NCBI GenBank assembly: GCA_905215805.1
Contig: CAJMRL010000043.1
Coordinates: 1-9,202 of the forward strand
Source: an uncultured bacterium
GTDB lineage: Bacteria > Bacillota > Clostridia > UBA1381
Length of the DNA stretch: 9,202 bases
Reading direction: 5' to 3'
This document shows, one piece after another, positions 3,072-9,202 of the stretch; positions within the stretch are counted from its first letter, which is position 1; each line of letters begins with the position of its first letter. Both the position numbers and the translations under genes were made by a program. The notes below the pieces were generated by a model. The model saw nothing but the letters and a program-made list of their open reading frames with translations, was not told where the DNA came from and searched no databases.

Positions 3072-5669
3072 TCAGTAGCAGTTTGGTCTCCTAAACACGG
3101 TAAATCCCACGCTTTGAGCAGTGGAAACCACCACATTATTGGCGCTCGACGAACAGTGGATAACAAGAATATTTCCGTCCGTATCTTTGCCGACCACTAT
3201 TCCCACATGGCTGTAGCTTGGCAAAAATGCCAGATCGCCCGCCTGTACCGATGATTCCGATACGAGTCTGCTGCGATCGCGCTGTCCTATCGTTCCGTCA
3301 CCTACACCGCTCATGCCGCTGTTCAAAAATACCCAGCTCACGAATCCGGAGCAATCAAGACCATATGCTCGAAGTGTTCCCGATGACGGACTGCCTTCAG
3401 CTGTTACTCTCCGCATGGTTCCCCATGCCGGATCCCAGCCGATAGCACTCGACTTGCCGCCCCAGAAGTAATTCACCTTACCAACGAGCGAGCCTGCATT
3501 TTTGACTACATCCTTACGCTCCTGCGGCAAACTGTCCGGCAATCCTTCTATTATGCTCTGAACATCGGCATTTGTTATTGCAAGGCTGTGGCTTGATGAG
3601 GTTATTACATCTCCATGCTCAAGCAAAGTCTCAACTGCTTCACGCTGTTTTTCTGTAAGCTCATACTCATCCATCAGCTCCTCTTTTGTCTTGCCTGTTA
3701 TAGTTATTGTGAGATATGTTTCGACCGTTGTTGTTTCCCCGTCCGATATGCTCGTTTCCGTTATGTTATACTCGACTATATTGGCGGTTCTGAAGTATTC
3801 CTTGAGTTTCTCCGCTTTATCTTCATCAAATACCACAACATCCTCGGCAGTATCGTCCTCCGCTCCGGCTGTCTTTGCCGCAAATATGGCTATCACAACA
3901 TTATTGTCGGTACGGTTATCAATGATCTCCGCATCTGTATGTTCTACGGACAGCTCTACATCCTCTACCTCCTGCGTCAGCTCGATATTATATTCCGATA
4001 TAATCTGTGAAAGAGGGATTGAACCTGTTTCATTCACTTCCTCGGATATGAATATCCCGAACGGACTTGCCGCTATGGCTGCAATAATTATTATAACTAT
4101 GAGCACCACAAGCAGAACCGCCCAACCGCCGAATGCGGCTATTGCAGATACCACAGTCTTTGCCGCTGCCGCTATAGCCTGTGCCGCTTTTACTGTAAGA
4201 CGAACGGCTGCGCGTCCGGCTGCTTTCGCTGCCTGAGCGCTGCGCTGCACCAACTCTTTTGAACGTTTTGCCGCCTGCTTCGCAGCCTGTTTTGTTACCT
4301 GCTTTTGCGTTTTTGATGCAGCCCGCTTCGCTGTTTTCCGTGCTTTAGGCATCTTACGCAACCGCATTTTACGTGACGGCTTCACAGGTGTTTGTTCATG
4401 CACTGATTTTATCACATTCTTTGGCTTGGATTTTATGAGCTGCTTCTCCTGTGATATTATACGCGGACTTTCCGGTGCGGCAGGTTTCGATTTTATCTCA
4501 GTCCTGCCGCCGTAGTGTGAACGGATATAGCTGCTCTTTGTCTTTATATCTGTCCTCTTGACCTTTATCTTCTCCTCCGGCACAGGCTTCTGTTTAGGCG
4601 TGATATGCGGTTCAGACGATGCTGCTTTTTCCGGAGCTGTGGTATTGCTTAATGTCGGAATTATATCCGTTTTTGATGCTTCTACGGATACTTCCGATCT
4701 CTGAAATTCGGCTTTATGTTTAAGCTTATCCCTTGCATATTCTCTTGCCGCTTTGCTTTTATCATGTACTTCGTTTAACCGCTTCTCCTCCTGTTTTGCC
4801 CGCACTGCCTGTATGGTCTTAGGCTTTATGAGATTATCTTTGGAATGGTATACTTTCTTCTGTTTCAGCCTATAAACTTTATTTTCAAAGACTGCTCTGC
4901 TTTTCAAATATTTCGTTTTACTCTTTATCTTAGGCGCCGGTTCTGATACGTGCGGCACCTTCTCAGGAACGGCAACATCCTTGGCACCTCTCGTGCTCTG
5001 TCTTGCCTTAGCCTTCAATTGTTCTTGAACAGGCTGAGCCCTTAATATTTCGGCGGGATTATTTTTATCGCTGCCTGCCCGAGCGTGTTGAGTTTCGACC
5101 GCTTCACGAGTCTTTATCTTAGGCTGCTCTACGACATTTTTTTGTGCTTTTTCAGATAGAACAGCTTCTTTTGTTTTTATCGGCGCTGCTCTCTCTTTAG
5201 CCTTGACAGCTGCATCATTTCGCGCTTTTATCTTCTGACGATCCTGCATGAGCTGTTTATCCTTTGGCTTATTCACATTGCTCTCTGCTCTTGAAGCTTC
5301 AAGCTGTTTTTGCACAGACTCCTGTGTCGGATTTCCCGACACAGGTATCTCCGGAATTTCTATCTTCTGAGCCTTTCTCTGCTTTATCCGTCCTGCTATA
5401 TATTGTGTTGACTGGCGCACCGCATCAGACGCAGCACAAGCGGCTCGTTCCGCTCTGTCCTCGACCTCTTCCACAGCGTAATTCTCAGGGCGCTCGTTCT
5501 GCTCCTCTGTCTGCTTCTTTAACTCCGTCTTGGTTTTCACATACTGCCGTTTCAGACTGTCTGCCGCACTCATAGGCATAGCGGCTTTCTTAGACTTGTA
5601 TCCGCCGCTTGTTTTCAAGCTGTGGGTATTTCCTTTAACCTCCTTCGGCTTACTCTTAATATTCTTCAC
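3072..5669 (-). CDS. Membrane-anchored NlpC/P60 peptidoglycan hydrolase of conjugation (CD1108-like)
   Basis: An 865-residue protein expected to open the cell wall locally for assembly of the mating channel. Residues 1-490 are a hydrophilic Lys/Ala/Glu-rich tail with many I-K-[S/T]-[K/R] copies, followed by an Ala/Lys helix region. A single strong membrane segment (about 516-537, VVLIVIIIIAAIAA) follows. After it come an acidic extracellular linker with two short beta-rich stretches (540-715) and a C-terminal NlpC/P60 domain (about 715-865). Catalytic C773 (LDCSGF), H821 (SYSHVG) and H838 (VIHCSS) form the expected triad. With this order the tail is cytoplasmic and the enzyme outside. The GTG start at 5669 has AAGGCGGTGA upstream and lies 12 bases after the previous stop. 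Family matches are typically CD1108 (CTn4) and Tn916 Orf14; the latter is much shorter. Lytic activity is inferred from intact catalytic residues. Confidence 0.9.
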   Translation of the reverse strand: MKNIKSKPKEVKGNTHSLKTSGGYKSKKAAMPMSAADSLKRQYVKTKTELKKQTEEQNERPENYAVEEVEDRAERAACAASDAVRQSTQYIAGRIKQRKAQKIEIPEIPVSGNPTQESVQKQLEASRAESNVNKPKDKQLMQDRQKIKARNDAAVKAKERAAPIKTKEAVLSEKAQKNVVEQPKIKTREAVETQHARAGSDKNNPAEILRAQPVQEQLKAKARQSTRGAKDVAVPEKVPHVSEPAPKIKSKTKYLKSRAVFENKVYRLKQKKVYHSKDNLIKPKTIQAVRAKQEEKRLNEVHDKSKAAREYARDKLKHKAEFQRSEVSVEASKTDIIPTLSNTTAPEKAASSEPHITPKQKPVPEEKIKVKRTDIKTKSSYIRSHYGGRTEIKSKPAAPESPRIISQEKQLIKSKPKNVIKSVHEQTPVKPSRKMRLRKMPKARKTAKRAASKTQKQVTKQAAKQAAKRSKELVQRSAQAAKAAGRAAVRLTVKAAQAIAAAAKTVVSAIAAFGGWAVLLVVLIVIIIIAAIAASPFGIFISEEVNETGSIPLSQIISEYNIELTQEVEDVELSVEHTDAEIIDNRTDNNVVIAIFAAKTAGAEDDTAEDVVVFDEDKAEKLKEYFRTANIVEYNITETSISDGETTTVETYLTITITGKTKEELMDEYELTEKQREAVETLLEHGDVITSSSHSLAITNADVQSIIEGLPDSLPQERKDVVKNAGSLVGKVNYFWGGKSSAIGWDPAWGTMRRVTAEGSPSSGTLRAYGLDCSGFVSWVFLNSGMSGVGDGTIGQRDRSRLVSESSVQAGDLAFLPSYSHVGIVVGKDTDGNILVIHCSSSANNVVVSTAQSVGFTVFRRPNCY

Positions 5670-5681
5670 ACGATCACCGCC

Positions 5682-5981
5682 TTATAGAGCGTCATTCTCA
5701 TATTTCACTGTCACCTTGAGCGGATATTTCTCTTTTATCTCCGAAAAGCCTACAGCGTCCTTAAACTGTGAGATATATCCACGTATATCTATCGTAGAAA
5801 CACATACAAACGTGTTATCCTTAATATGATATACGTTGCACACCTCGCCGAGCGTCTCGGATATACACTTCTCCGCTCGCGATATAGCCCGTGTCTTGCC
5901 TTCTCCGCCCAAGGAAATAAATATCTCCGACAGATTGTCTATTGAAATCACAGCAATATTTGACCTCTTATTTATCTGCAT
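5682..5981 (-). CDS. Small conserved-position ICE protein with a degenerate GGDEF-like outline
   Basis: A 99-residue cytoplasmic protein with no signal peptide or membrane segment, in the place of CD1109 in CTn4 (uncharacterised there). Its layout resembles a shortened GGDEF/nucleotidyl-cyclase fold: strand IAVISIDNL (9-17), helix SEIFISLGGEGKT onward (18-45), hairpin NVYHIKDNTFVCVS (49-62), a second helix (66-82) and strand LKVTVKY (88-94). The signature GGDEF position reads KDNTF, and the inhibitory-site RxxD is not evident, so a catalytic cyclase is not expected. The start is taken as ATG 5981, with GTGAGGT 8 bases upstream. The alternative GTG at 5996 would overlap that site. VirB4 ends 4 bases before this start. 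The fold assignment is my inference from sequence pattern and needs a profile or structure comparison. Confidence 0.75.
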   Translation of the reverse strand: MQINKRSNIAVISIDNLSEIFISLGGEGKTRAISRAEKCISETLGEVCNVYHIKDNTFVCVSTIDIRGYISQFKDAVGFSEIKEKYPLKVTVKYENDAL

Positions 5982-5985
5982 AACA

Positions 5986-8322
5986 TCATACCTCACTTCC
6001 CGGACTTGTGCTCATAAGTGCATACAGCTGTGTATCTGCAGGGAAGTCATTCACAAACGGCACTATCGAGCCGCCGACTTTTATCAGTCCATGTCCCGCA
6101 GGTGCGTTCGTTATATATCCCATCTGTGTCTGTGAAATATTCAATAGTCCCGCGAGTTCGATCCTGTCGGACGGCGCTTGATTGAGCATCAGCAGGAATT
6201 CACTGTTAGCAAGCATACCTCGTGCTGTCTCATTGCTCAGGCAGTCGGCAATATTCTGTGTGATACCCGTCAGAAGTCCTCCGTACTTTCTAAAACGCTT
6301 CCATGCCTTTAAGAGAAATTCGGCGCTGTACGGATTTTTGAAAAACAAATGCGCTTCGTCTATGTACACTCGTGTATATTTTCCACGCTTGCGGTTCGCC
6401 ATAACTCTGTTCATTATATTATCGAGCATTATCAGCAGGCCGATGGATTTCATCTGGTCTCCAAGCTCCAGTATATCATAACAAGCGATACGGTTATTTA
6501 CATTGACGTTGCTCTGATGTGAGAATGCGTCAAGGCTTCCCGTTGCAAACAGCTCAAGCGACAGTGCAAGATCGTGAGCCTCCTGCTCCGGCTGCTTTAG
6601 AAGCTCCTCACGAAAATCTGCAAGTGTCGGCATTTTCTCCGACTTTCCCTTAAAGTAATCATTATAAACGCTTATCGTACAGCGGTCTATGATCGAGCGG
6701 TCTTTTGCTCCCACTCCTCCGCCAAACCTTGCATCACCGTTCTTCAACAGCTGGTCAAACAATGAGATAAGAAATTCAGACTTGATAGATATAGGATTAT
6801 CTTCACTATTATTATCTTCATTTATATCCATAGCGTTTATATGATTAGGTGACGACGCCGACAGCTTTATCACCTCTCCGCCGAGATTTGACACAAGCGG
6901 CGCATACTCTCTTTCGGGATCCACCACGATAATATCATCGTCGGTGAACAATGCCGACATTGCTATCTCCATCTTTGATGCAAACGACTTTCCCGAACCC
7001 GACACACCTATAATAAAGCCGTTGCCGTTCAGCAGTAATTTTCTATTACACATCAGCAGATTATGCGATATTGCGTTGATACCGTAATACAATCCGCCGT
7101 CATCGATTATCTCCTGCGTCTTATACGGTATAAGCACAGCTGTGCTCTCGGTCGTTAATGTTCTGACCGCATCTATTTCCATAAGCCCATACGGCAGTAC
7201 GGTATTCAATCCGTCCTCCTGCTGAAACTTCAATACAGAAAGATTGCACAAGTCTTTTCTGCCTATAGACATCAGTGTTTCGGTATCGTTATCAAGCTCT
7301 GCAAGACTGTCCGCAAGATGTACAAGCGTCATCGTTACAAACATCATCCTCTGGTCACGCGCTGTCAGATCATCCATGAACTCCTTTATCTCGCTGCGCA
7401 TCTGCTCCATCTCATACGGTACGGTCGCCGAGAAGTTGTTTGCCATATTTTGCTTTTGCTGCCATTTCGTTATATCGGTCTCTATGGCAAGCAGCTTCTT
7501 CTGTATCTCTTTAACCGCTTCATCCGTTGGGATAGGCTGAACATCCACCGACACCATCATGCTCCTTGAAAAGTCCGTAAGCTGTGACAACAATTCATCC
7601 TTGAGAAAAGATGGATATTCTTTAAGGAACAGCACTCTTGCATACCTATCGCCTATCTGTATATAGTCACGCTTGAACTCAATGTTGTCAGGCGAAATGT
7701 AGTCCTTAAAATGCGCGCCCCTTGCCATTGCTCTCTTGAGGTCAAAGCTGAATTCTCCGGCTTCATTTCCCCGGAAAAACTCATAAAAAAGACGGAGCCG
7801 TTCTTTATACCCAAGCTCCGTTATCTGTGAGGATATTTTCGCAAAATCCGCAGCCAAGTCGCTGCCGACTCTCGCAAAATATGTTCTCGCCTCTTTTATA
7901 TTCTTTTTCTCTGCTGAGATCGTGATGTATTTCTCATGAACGATATTATTCGACTCTGTCATCTTATCGTTGAGCAGCTCCTCAAGCTCCTTTGCGTACT
8001 CTTTATATTTATCATTAGCTGCAGGAAGTGTCATGTGCTCAATGGCATTATTCTGAAGCTGCCTGTTATATATGCTAATCTTTGCGACCGCATCGGTAGG
8101 CAGACCGTTAAGTATCGCACTGTGTGCAAGAAACATTTCCTCCTGCTCTGCATTTGATGCGACCTCATAATTGATATCCGAGAACCGCCACATCTTTGAA
8201 AATATCTTTCCGCTCTGTATTATCCCGTCCTTGTATATGACATCAACGGGGATTGACTGCTGAACTGTTTTCGGTATCTTCCGCTTAGGCTTTTTTACTC
8301 TTTTTGTTTTTCTTAACAGCAC
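5986..8322 (-). CDS. VirB4-like conjugal transfer ATPase (CD1110-like)
   Basis: A 778-residue AAA+-type ATPase that powers type IV secretion at the inner face of the membrane, driving channel assembly and DNA transfer together with the coupling protein. The N-terminal VirB4 domain covers about residues 25-400. The motor domain shows Walker A GVSGSGKS (439-446), Walker B RVYIDEAH (651-658, with D655/E656) and the ITQN motif (687-690) typical of VirB4/TraE proteins. The very basic start (KTKRVKKPKRK) may contact membrane or nucleic acid. It starts with GTG at 8322 preceded by GAGAGGG, inside the 3' end of the PrgI gene (38-base overlap), implying translational coupling. Length is normal for the family and no defect is seen. 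Confidence 0.95.
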   Translation of the reverse strand: MLLRKTKRVKKPKRKIPKTVQQSIPVDVIYKDGIIQSGKIFSKMWRFSDINYEVASNAEQEEMFLAHSAILNGLPTDAVAKISIYNRQLQNNAIEHMTLPAANDKYKEYAKELEELLNDKMTESNNIVHEKYITISAEKKNIKEARTYFARVGSDLAADFAKISSQITELGYKERLRLFYEFFRGNEAGEFSFDLKRAMARGAHFKDYISPDNIEFKRDYIQIGDRYARVLFLKEYPSFLKDELLSQLTDFSRSMMVSVDVQPIPTDEAVKEIQKKLLAIETDITKWQQKQNMANNFSATVPYEMEQMRSEIKEFMDDLTARDQRMMFVTMTLVHLADSLAELDNDTETLMSIGRKDLCNLSVLKFQQEDGLNTVLPYGLMEIDAVRTLTTESTAVLIPYKTQEIIDDGGLYYGINAISHNLLMCNRKLLLNGNGFIIGVSGSGKSFASKMEIAMSALFTDDDIIVVDPEREYAPLVSNLGGEVIKLSASSPNHINAMDINEDNNSEDNPISIKSEFLISLFDQLLKNGDARFGGGVGAKDRSIIDRCTISVYNDYFKGKSEKMPTLADFREELLKQPEQEAHDLALSLELFATGSLDAFSHQSNVNVNNRIACYDILELGDQMKSIGLLIMLDNIMNRVMANRKRGKYTRVYIDEAHLFFKNPYSAEFLLKAWKRFRKYGGLLTGITQNIADCLSNETARGMLANSEFLLMLNQAPSDRIELAGLLNISQTQMGYITNAPAGHGLIKVGGSIVPFVNDFPADTQLYALMSTSPGSEV
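5990..5996 (-). promoter_or_regulatory. Ribosome binding site deciding the start of the 99-residue protein
   Basis: GTGAGGT on the minus strand lies 8 bases before the ATG at 5981 and within the last codons of VirB4. It argues for 5981 over the in-frame GTG at 5996, which is part of this site. Confidence 0.65.
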
Positions 8323-8653
8323 TGTTTACACCCTCTCTGTACAAATTATATAGTATGTTTTCCGACTTGAAAACACGTCTGCCCGAAGCAAGAAACTCAC
8401 TTCTGATATATGCCGCTGCGAACTTTTCAAACGTCATTCCGTTATACTTGAAAAATCCGGCTGCCGCAAACGGCGCGGCGAACAATACGCACATCCATGA
8501 CACCATTTCCTTACCGACAATATCCCGAAGTCCGAAATACATTCCTACTGCCACACCCACGGCAAGCACCGAGCATATGAACTGCCGTGCCGACAGCCCG
8601 AAAAACATACTTTCGTGATAATCCTTGATTTCTTTGTTTATTTTGATTTCCAT
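8285..8653 (-). CDS. PrgI-family (VirB3-like) conjugation membrane protein
   Basis: A 122-residue inner-membrane component of the type IV secretion machine, equivalent in position to CD1111 of CTn4. It opens with MEIKINKEIKDYHESMFFGL, typical of PrgI proteins. Two membrane segments follow (about 22-42 and 50-68), then a cytoplasmic tail with the family-like KSENILYNLYREG motif and a Lys-rich end. VirB3-type proteins work directly with VirB4, encoded next. The start at 8653 is chosen because GGGAGGT ends 4 bases upstream. The open frame back to 8671 would put the ribosome binding site inside the gene and overlap the upstream stop. The 3' end overlaps VirB4 by 38 bases. Confidence 0.9.
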   Translation of the reverse strand: MEIKINKEIKDYHESMFFGLSARQFICSVLAVGVAVGMYFGLRDIVGKEMVSWMCVLFAAPFAAAGFFKYNGMTFEKFAAAYIRSEFLASGRRVFKSENILYNLYREGVNSAVKKNKKSKKA

Positions 8654-8657
8654 AGTG

Positions 8658-8664
8658 ACCTCCC
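8658..8664 (-). promoter_or_regulatory. Ribosome binding site deciding the PrgI start
   Basis: GGGAGGT on the minus strand overlaps the stop codon of the upstream TrbL-like gene (8664-8666) and lies 4 bases before the ATG at 8653. It rules against the longer frame starting at 8671. Confidence 0.8.
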
Positions 8665-9202
8665 TATACACCCAACATTTCTTTTACAATCCTGTCAGCT
8701 CCTTTGATAAGTCCGACAAGAACAAGCATATTAAAGATAACTTCACCGATATACTTCCATACCATTGTAACTGTCGTTATACTCGTATCAAGCTCCGGCG
8801 TGCTTGCGCTTGCAAATGCCGAAAATATCAAACATGCCAACACTATGACCGCACCCTCAAGACACACGCCTACATATGATTTTATAAACGCCTTACCCAT
8901 CTGTGATGTGCCTTCCCCTGCAAACGATGACAGCGGAACCGGCGCTAAAGCAGTGTACATGTAAAGCTTAAAAAATCTTCCGTACACTGTCATTATCATT
9001 ATGAATGCCATTACGGTTATAAACAAACTGCCGAGTATCGTCACCAGCCACAACGGTATGCTCGCCCAAAAGCCTGCATCTTCTACAGCCGCTTCTATAG
9101 CCGACGGCAATGTTACAGCTGCCCCTCCGATACCGCCAAGGCTGTCGGCAATGCTCTCTACCACTCCTCCGCATATCGTATATATCGTTGTAATTATGTC
9201 CA
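8664..9202 (-). CDS. VirB6/TrbL-like conjugal transfer membrane protein (CD1112-like), 3' part
   Basis: The C-terminal 178 residues of a polytopic membrane protein forming the inner-membrane channel of the type IV secretion system. The frame is open to the window edge, so the true start lies outside; the internal GTG at 9164 is not taken as the start. Visible membrane segments lie at about fragment residues 49-73 (a long, strongly hydrophobic stretch, WLVTILGSLFITV), 76-92, 107-131 and 152-166. The motif YTALAPVPLSSFAGEG (82-97) is characteristic of the CD1112-type VirB6/TrbL family. PrgI begins 10 bases after the stop codon, and the following VirB4 completes the usual core order. Confidence 0.88.
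   Translation of the reverse strand, partial: DIITTIYTICGGVVESIADSLGGIGGAAVTLPSAIEAAVEDAGFWASIPLWLVTILGSLFITVMAFIMIMTVYGRFFKLYMYTALAPVPLSSFAGEGTSQMGKAFIKSYVGVCLEGAVIVLACLIFSAFASASTPELDTSITTVTMVWKYIGEVIFNMLVLVGLIKGADRIVKEMLGV

Larger units (their letters stand above)
961..9202. mobile_element. Integrase-end portion of an integrative and conjugative element
   Basis: An intact tyrosine integrase lies beside a set of type IV secretion genes (TrbL/VirB6-like, PrgI, VirB4, NlpC/P60 hydrolase) in the order known from Tn1549/CTn4-type elements. The left boundary is approximate: it should lie between the integrase stop (1038) and the response regulator promoter (about 850), with the palindrome at 961-985 as the best candidate. 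The right part is cut by the window, so relaxase, coupling protein and replication genes are not seen. There is no excisionase gene next to the integrase. Confidence 0.8.

Noticed and set aside
3121..3131. Hairpin GTGG-AAA-CCAC as a terminator of the antisense transcript
   Set aside because: Only four base pairs, inside coding sequence and not followed by a T-run.
2978..3166. 62-codon minus-strand frame overlapping the hydrolase 3' end
   Set aside because: Out-of-frame shadow of the hydrolase gene with no ribosome binding site; the intergenic part is taken up by the promoters.
3072..3300. Possible protein gene driven by the perfect plus-strand promoter
   Set aside because: No plus-strand frame with a ribosome binding site begins soon after 3070; the frame at 3218-3445 is a shadow of the NlpC/P60 domain. 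An antisense or untranslated RNA is the better reading.
3691..4236. 181-codon plus-strand open frame, rich in Ser/Thr/Ala
   Set aside because: It lies wholly antisense to the hydrolase gene, mirrors its biased codons, has no ribosome binding site and shows no recognisable domain.
4131..4330. Tandem DNA repeat in the Ala/Lys-rich part of the hydrolase
   Set aside because: The protein is low-complexity, but the DNA copies are not regular in length or sequence, so no true tandem repeat can be claimed.
8625..8964. Plus-strand frames opposite the TrbL-like gene
   Set aside because: Antisense shadows of a clear membrane-protein gene; no start signals or domain features.
1..9202. tRNA, rRNA, CRISPR array or insertion sequence
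   Set aside because: No cloverleaf-like segment, no regularly spaced repeats, and no transposase frame or terminal inverted repeats were seen on either strand.

Overview
The window reads as the integrase-proximal end of an integrative and conjugative element (ICE), plus a short stretch of flanking DNA, from a low- to mid-GC Firmicute. It is probably a gut Clostridium-class bacterium. This rests on the strong GGAGG-type ribosome binding sites, the GTG/ATG starts, and gene families typical of Tn1549/CTn4-type elements (the C. difficile CD1108-CD1112 set). All supported protein genes are on the minus strand, so transcription runs from 9202 towards 1.

Region by region, in the direction of transcription. 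(1) 9202-3072 is a compact type IV secretion operon. It holds the 3' end of a VirB6/TrbL-like membrane channel gene, a PrgI/VirB3-like two-helix membrane protein, a VirB4-like ATPase, a ~99-residue protein of unknown function with a degenerate GGDEF-like outline, and an 865-residue membrane-anchored NlpC/P60 peptidoglycan hydrolase with an unusually long Lys/Ala-rich N-terminal tail. Gaps or overlaps are at most about 40 bases, which suggests translational coupling. Together these would form the inner-membrane channel, its energy source and the cell-wall-opening enzyme of the conjugation machine. (2) 3071-2382 holds a separately promoted gene for a small exported protein I do not recognise. 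Between it and the operon is a 68-bp regulatory stretch with two back-to-back promoters around a 24-bp imperfect palindrome. One of them, on the plus strand, is a perfect TTGACA-N17-TATAAT promoter with an extended -10, and it points antisense into the hydrolase gene. (3) 2381-2139 has no protein gene. It contains a long, probably bidirectional hairpin terminator, a candidate ~115-nt plus-strand small RNA with its own promoter, and repeats close to the integrase start. (4) 2138-1038 is an intact tyrosine recombinase (integrase). Paired 8-bp direct repeats (TTGAC[G/T]GC) lie just upstream and just downstream of it and look like arm-type integrase binding sites. (5) 1037-796 is AT-rich, with a 25-bp near-palindrome that could be the recombination core (the element/chromosome junction), then the promoter of the next gene with a perfect inverted-repeat operator. 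(6) 795-1 holds an AT-rich LytTR-family response regulator and the start of a second reading frame that runs off the window, possibly its sensor kinase. This part is probably chromosomal flank.

Base composition shifts along the window: very AT-rich in 1-1000, AT-rich through the integrase, and clearly more GC-rich in the conjugation operon. That fits a mosaic element next to its host. The most unusual parts are the non-coding ones, namely the divergent promoter/palindrome at 2981-3063 and the RNA/terminator locus at 2212-2360. The next are the degenerate GGDEF-like protein and the unrecognised exported protein.
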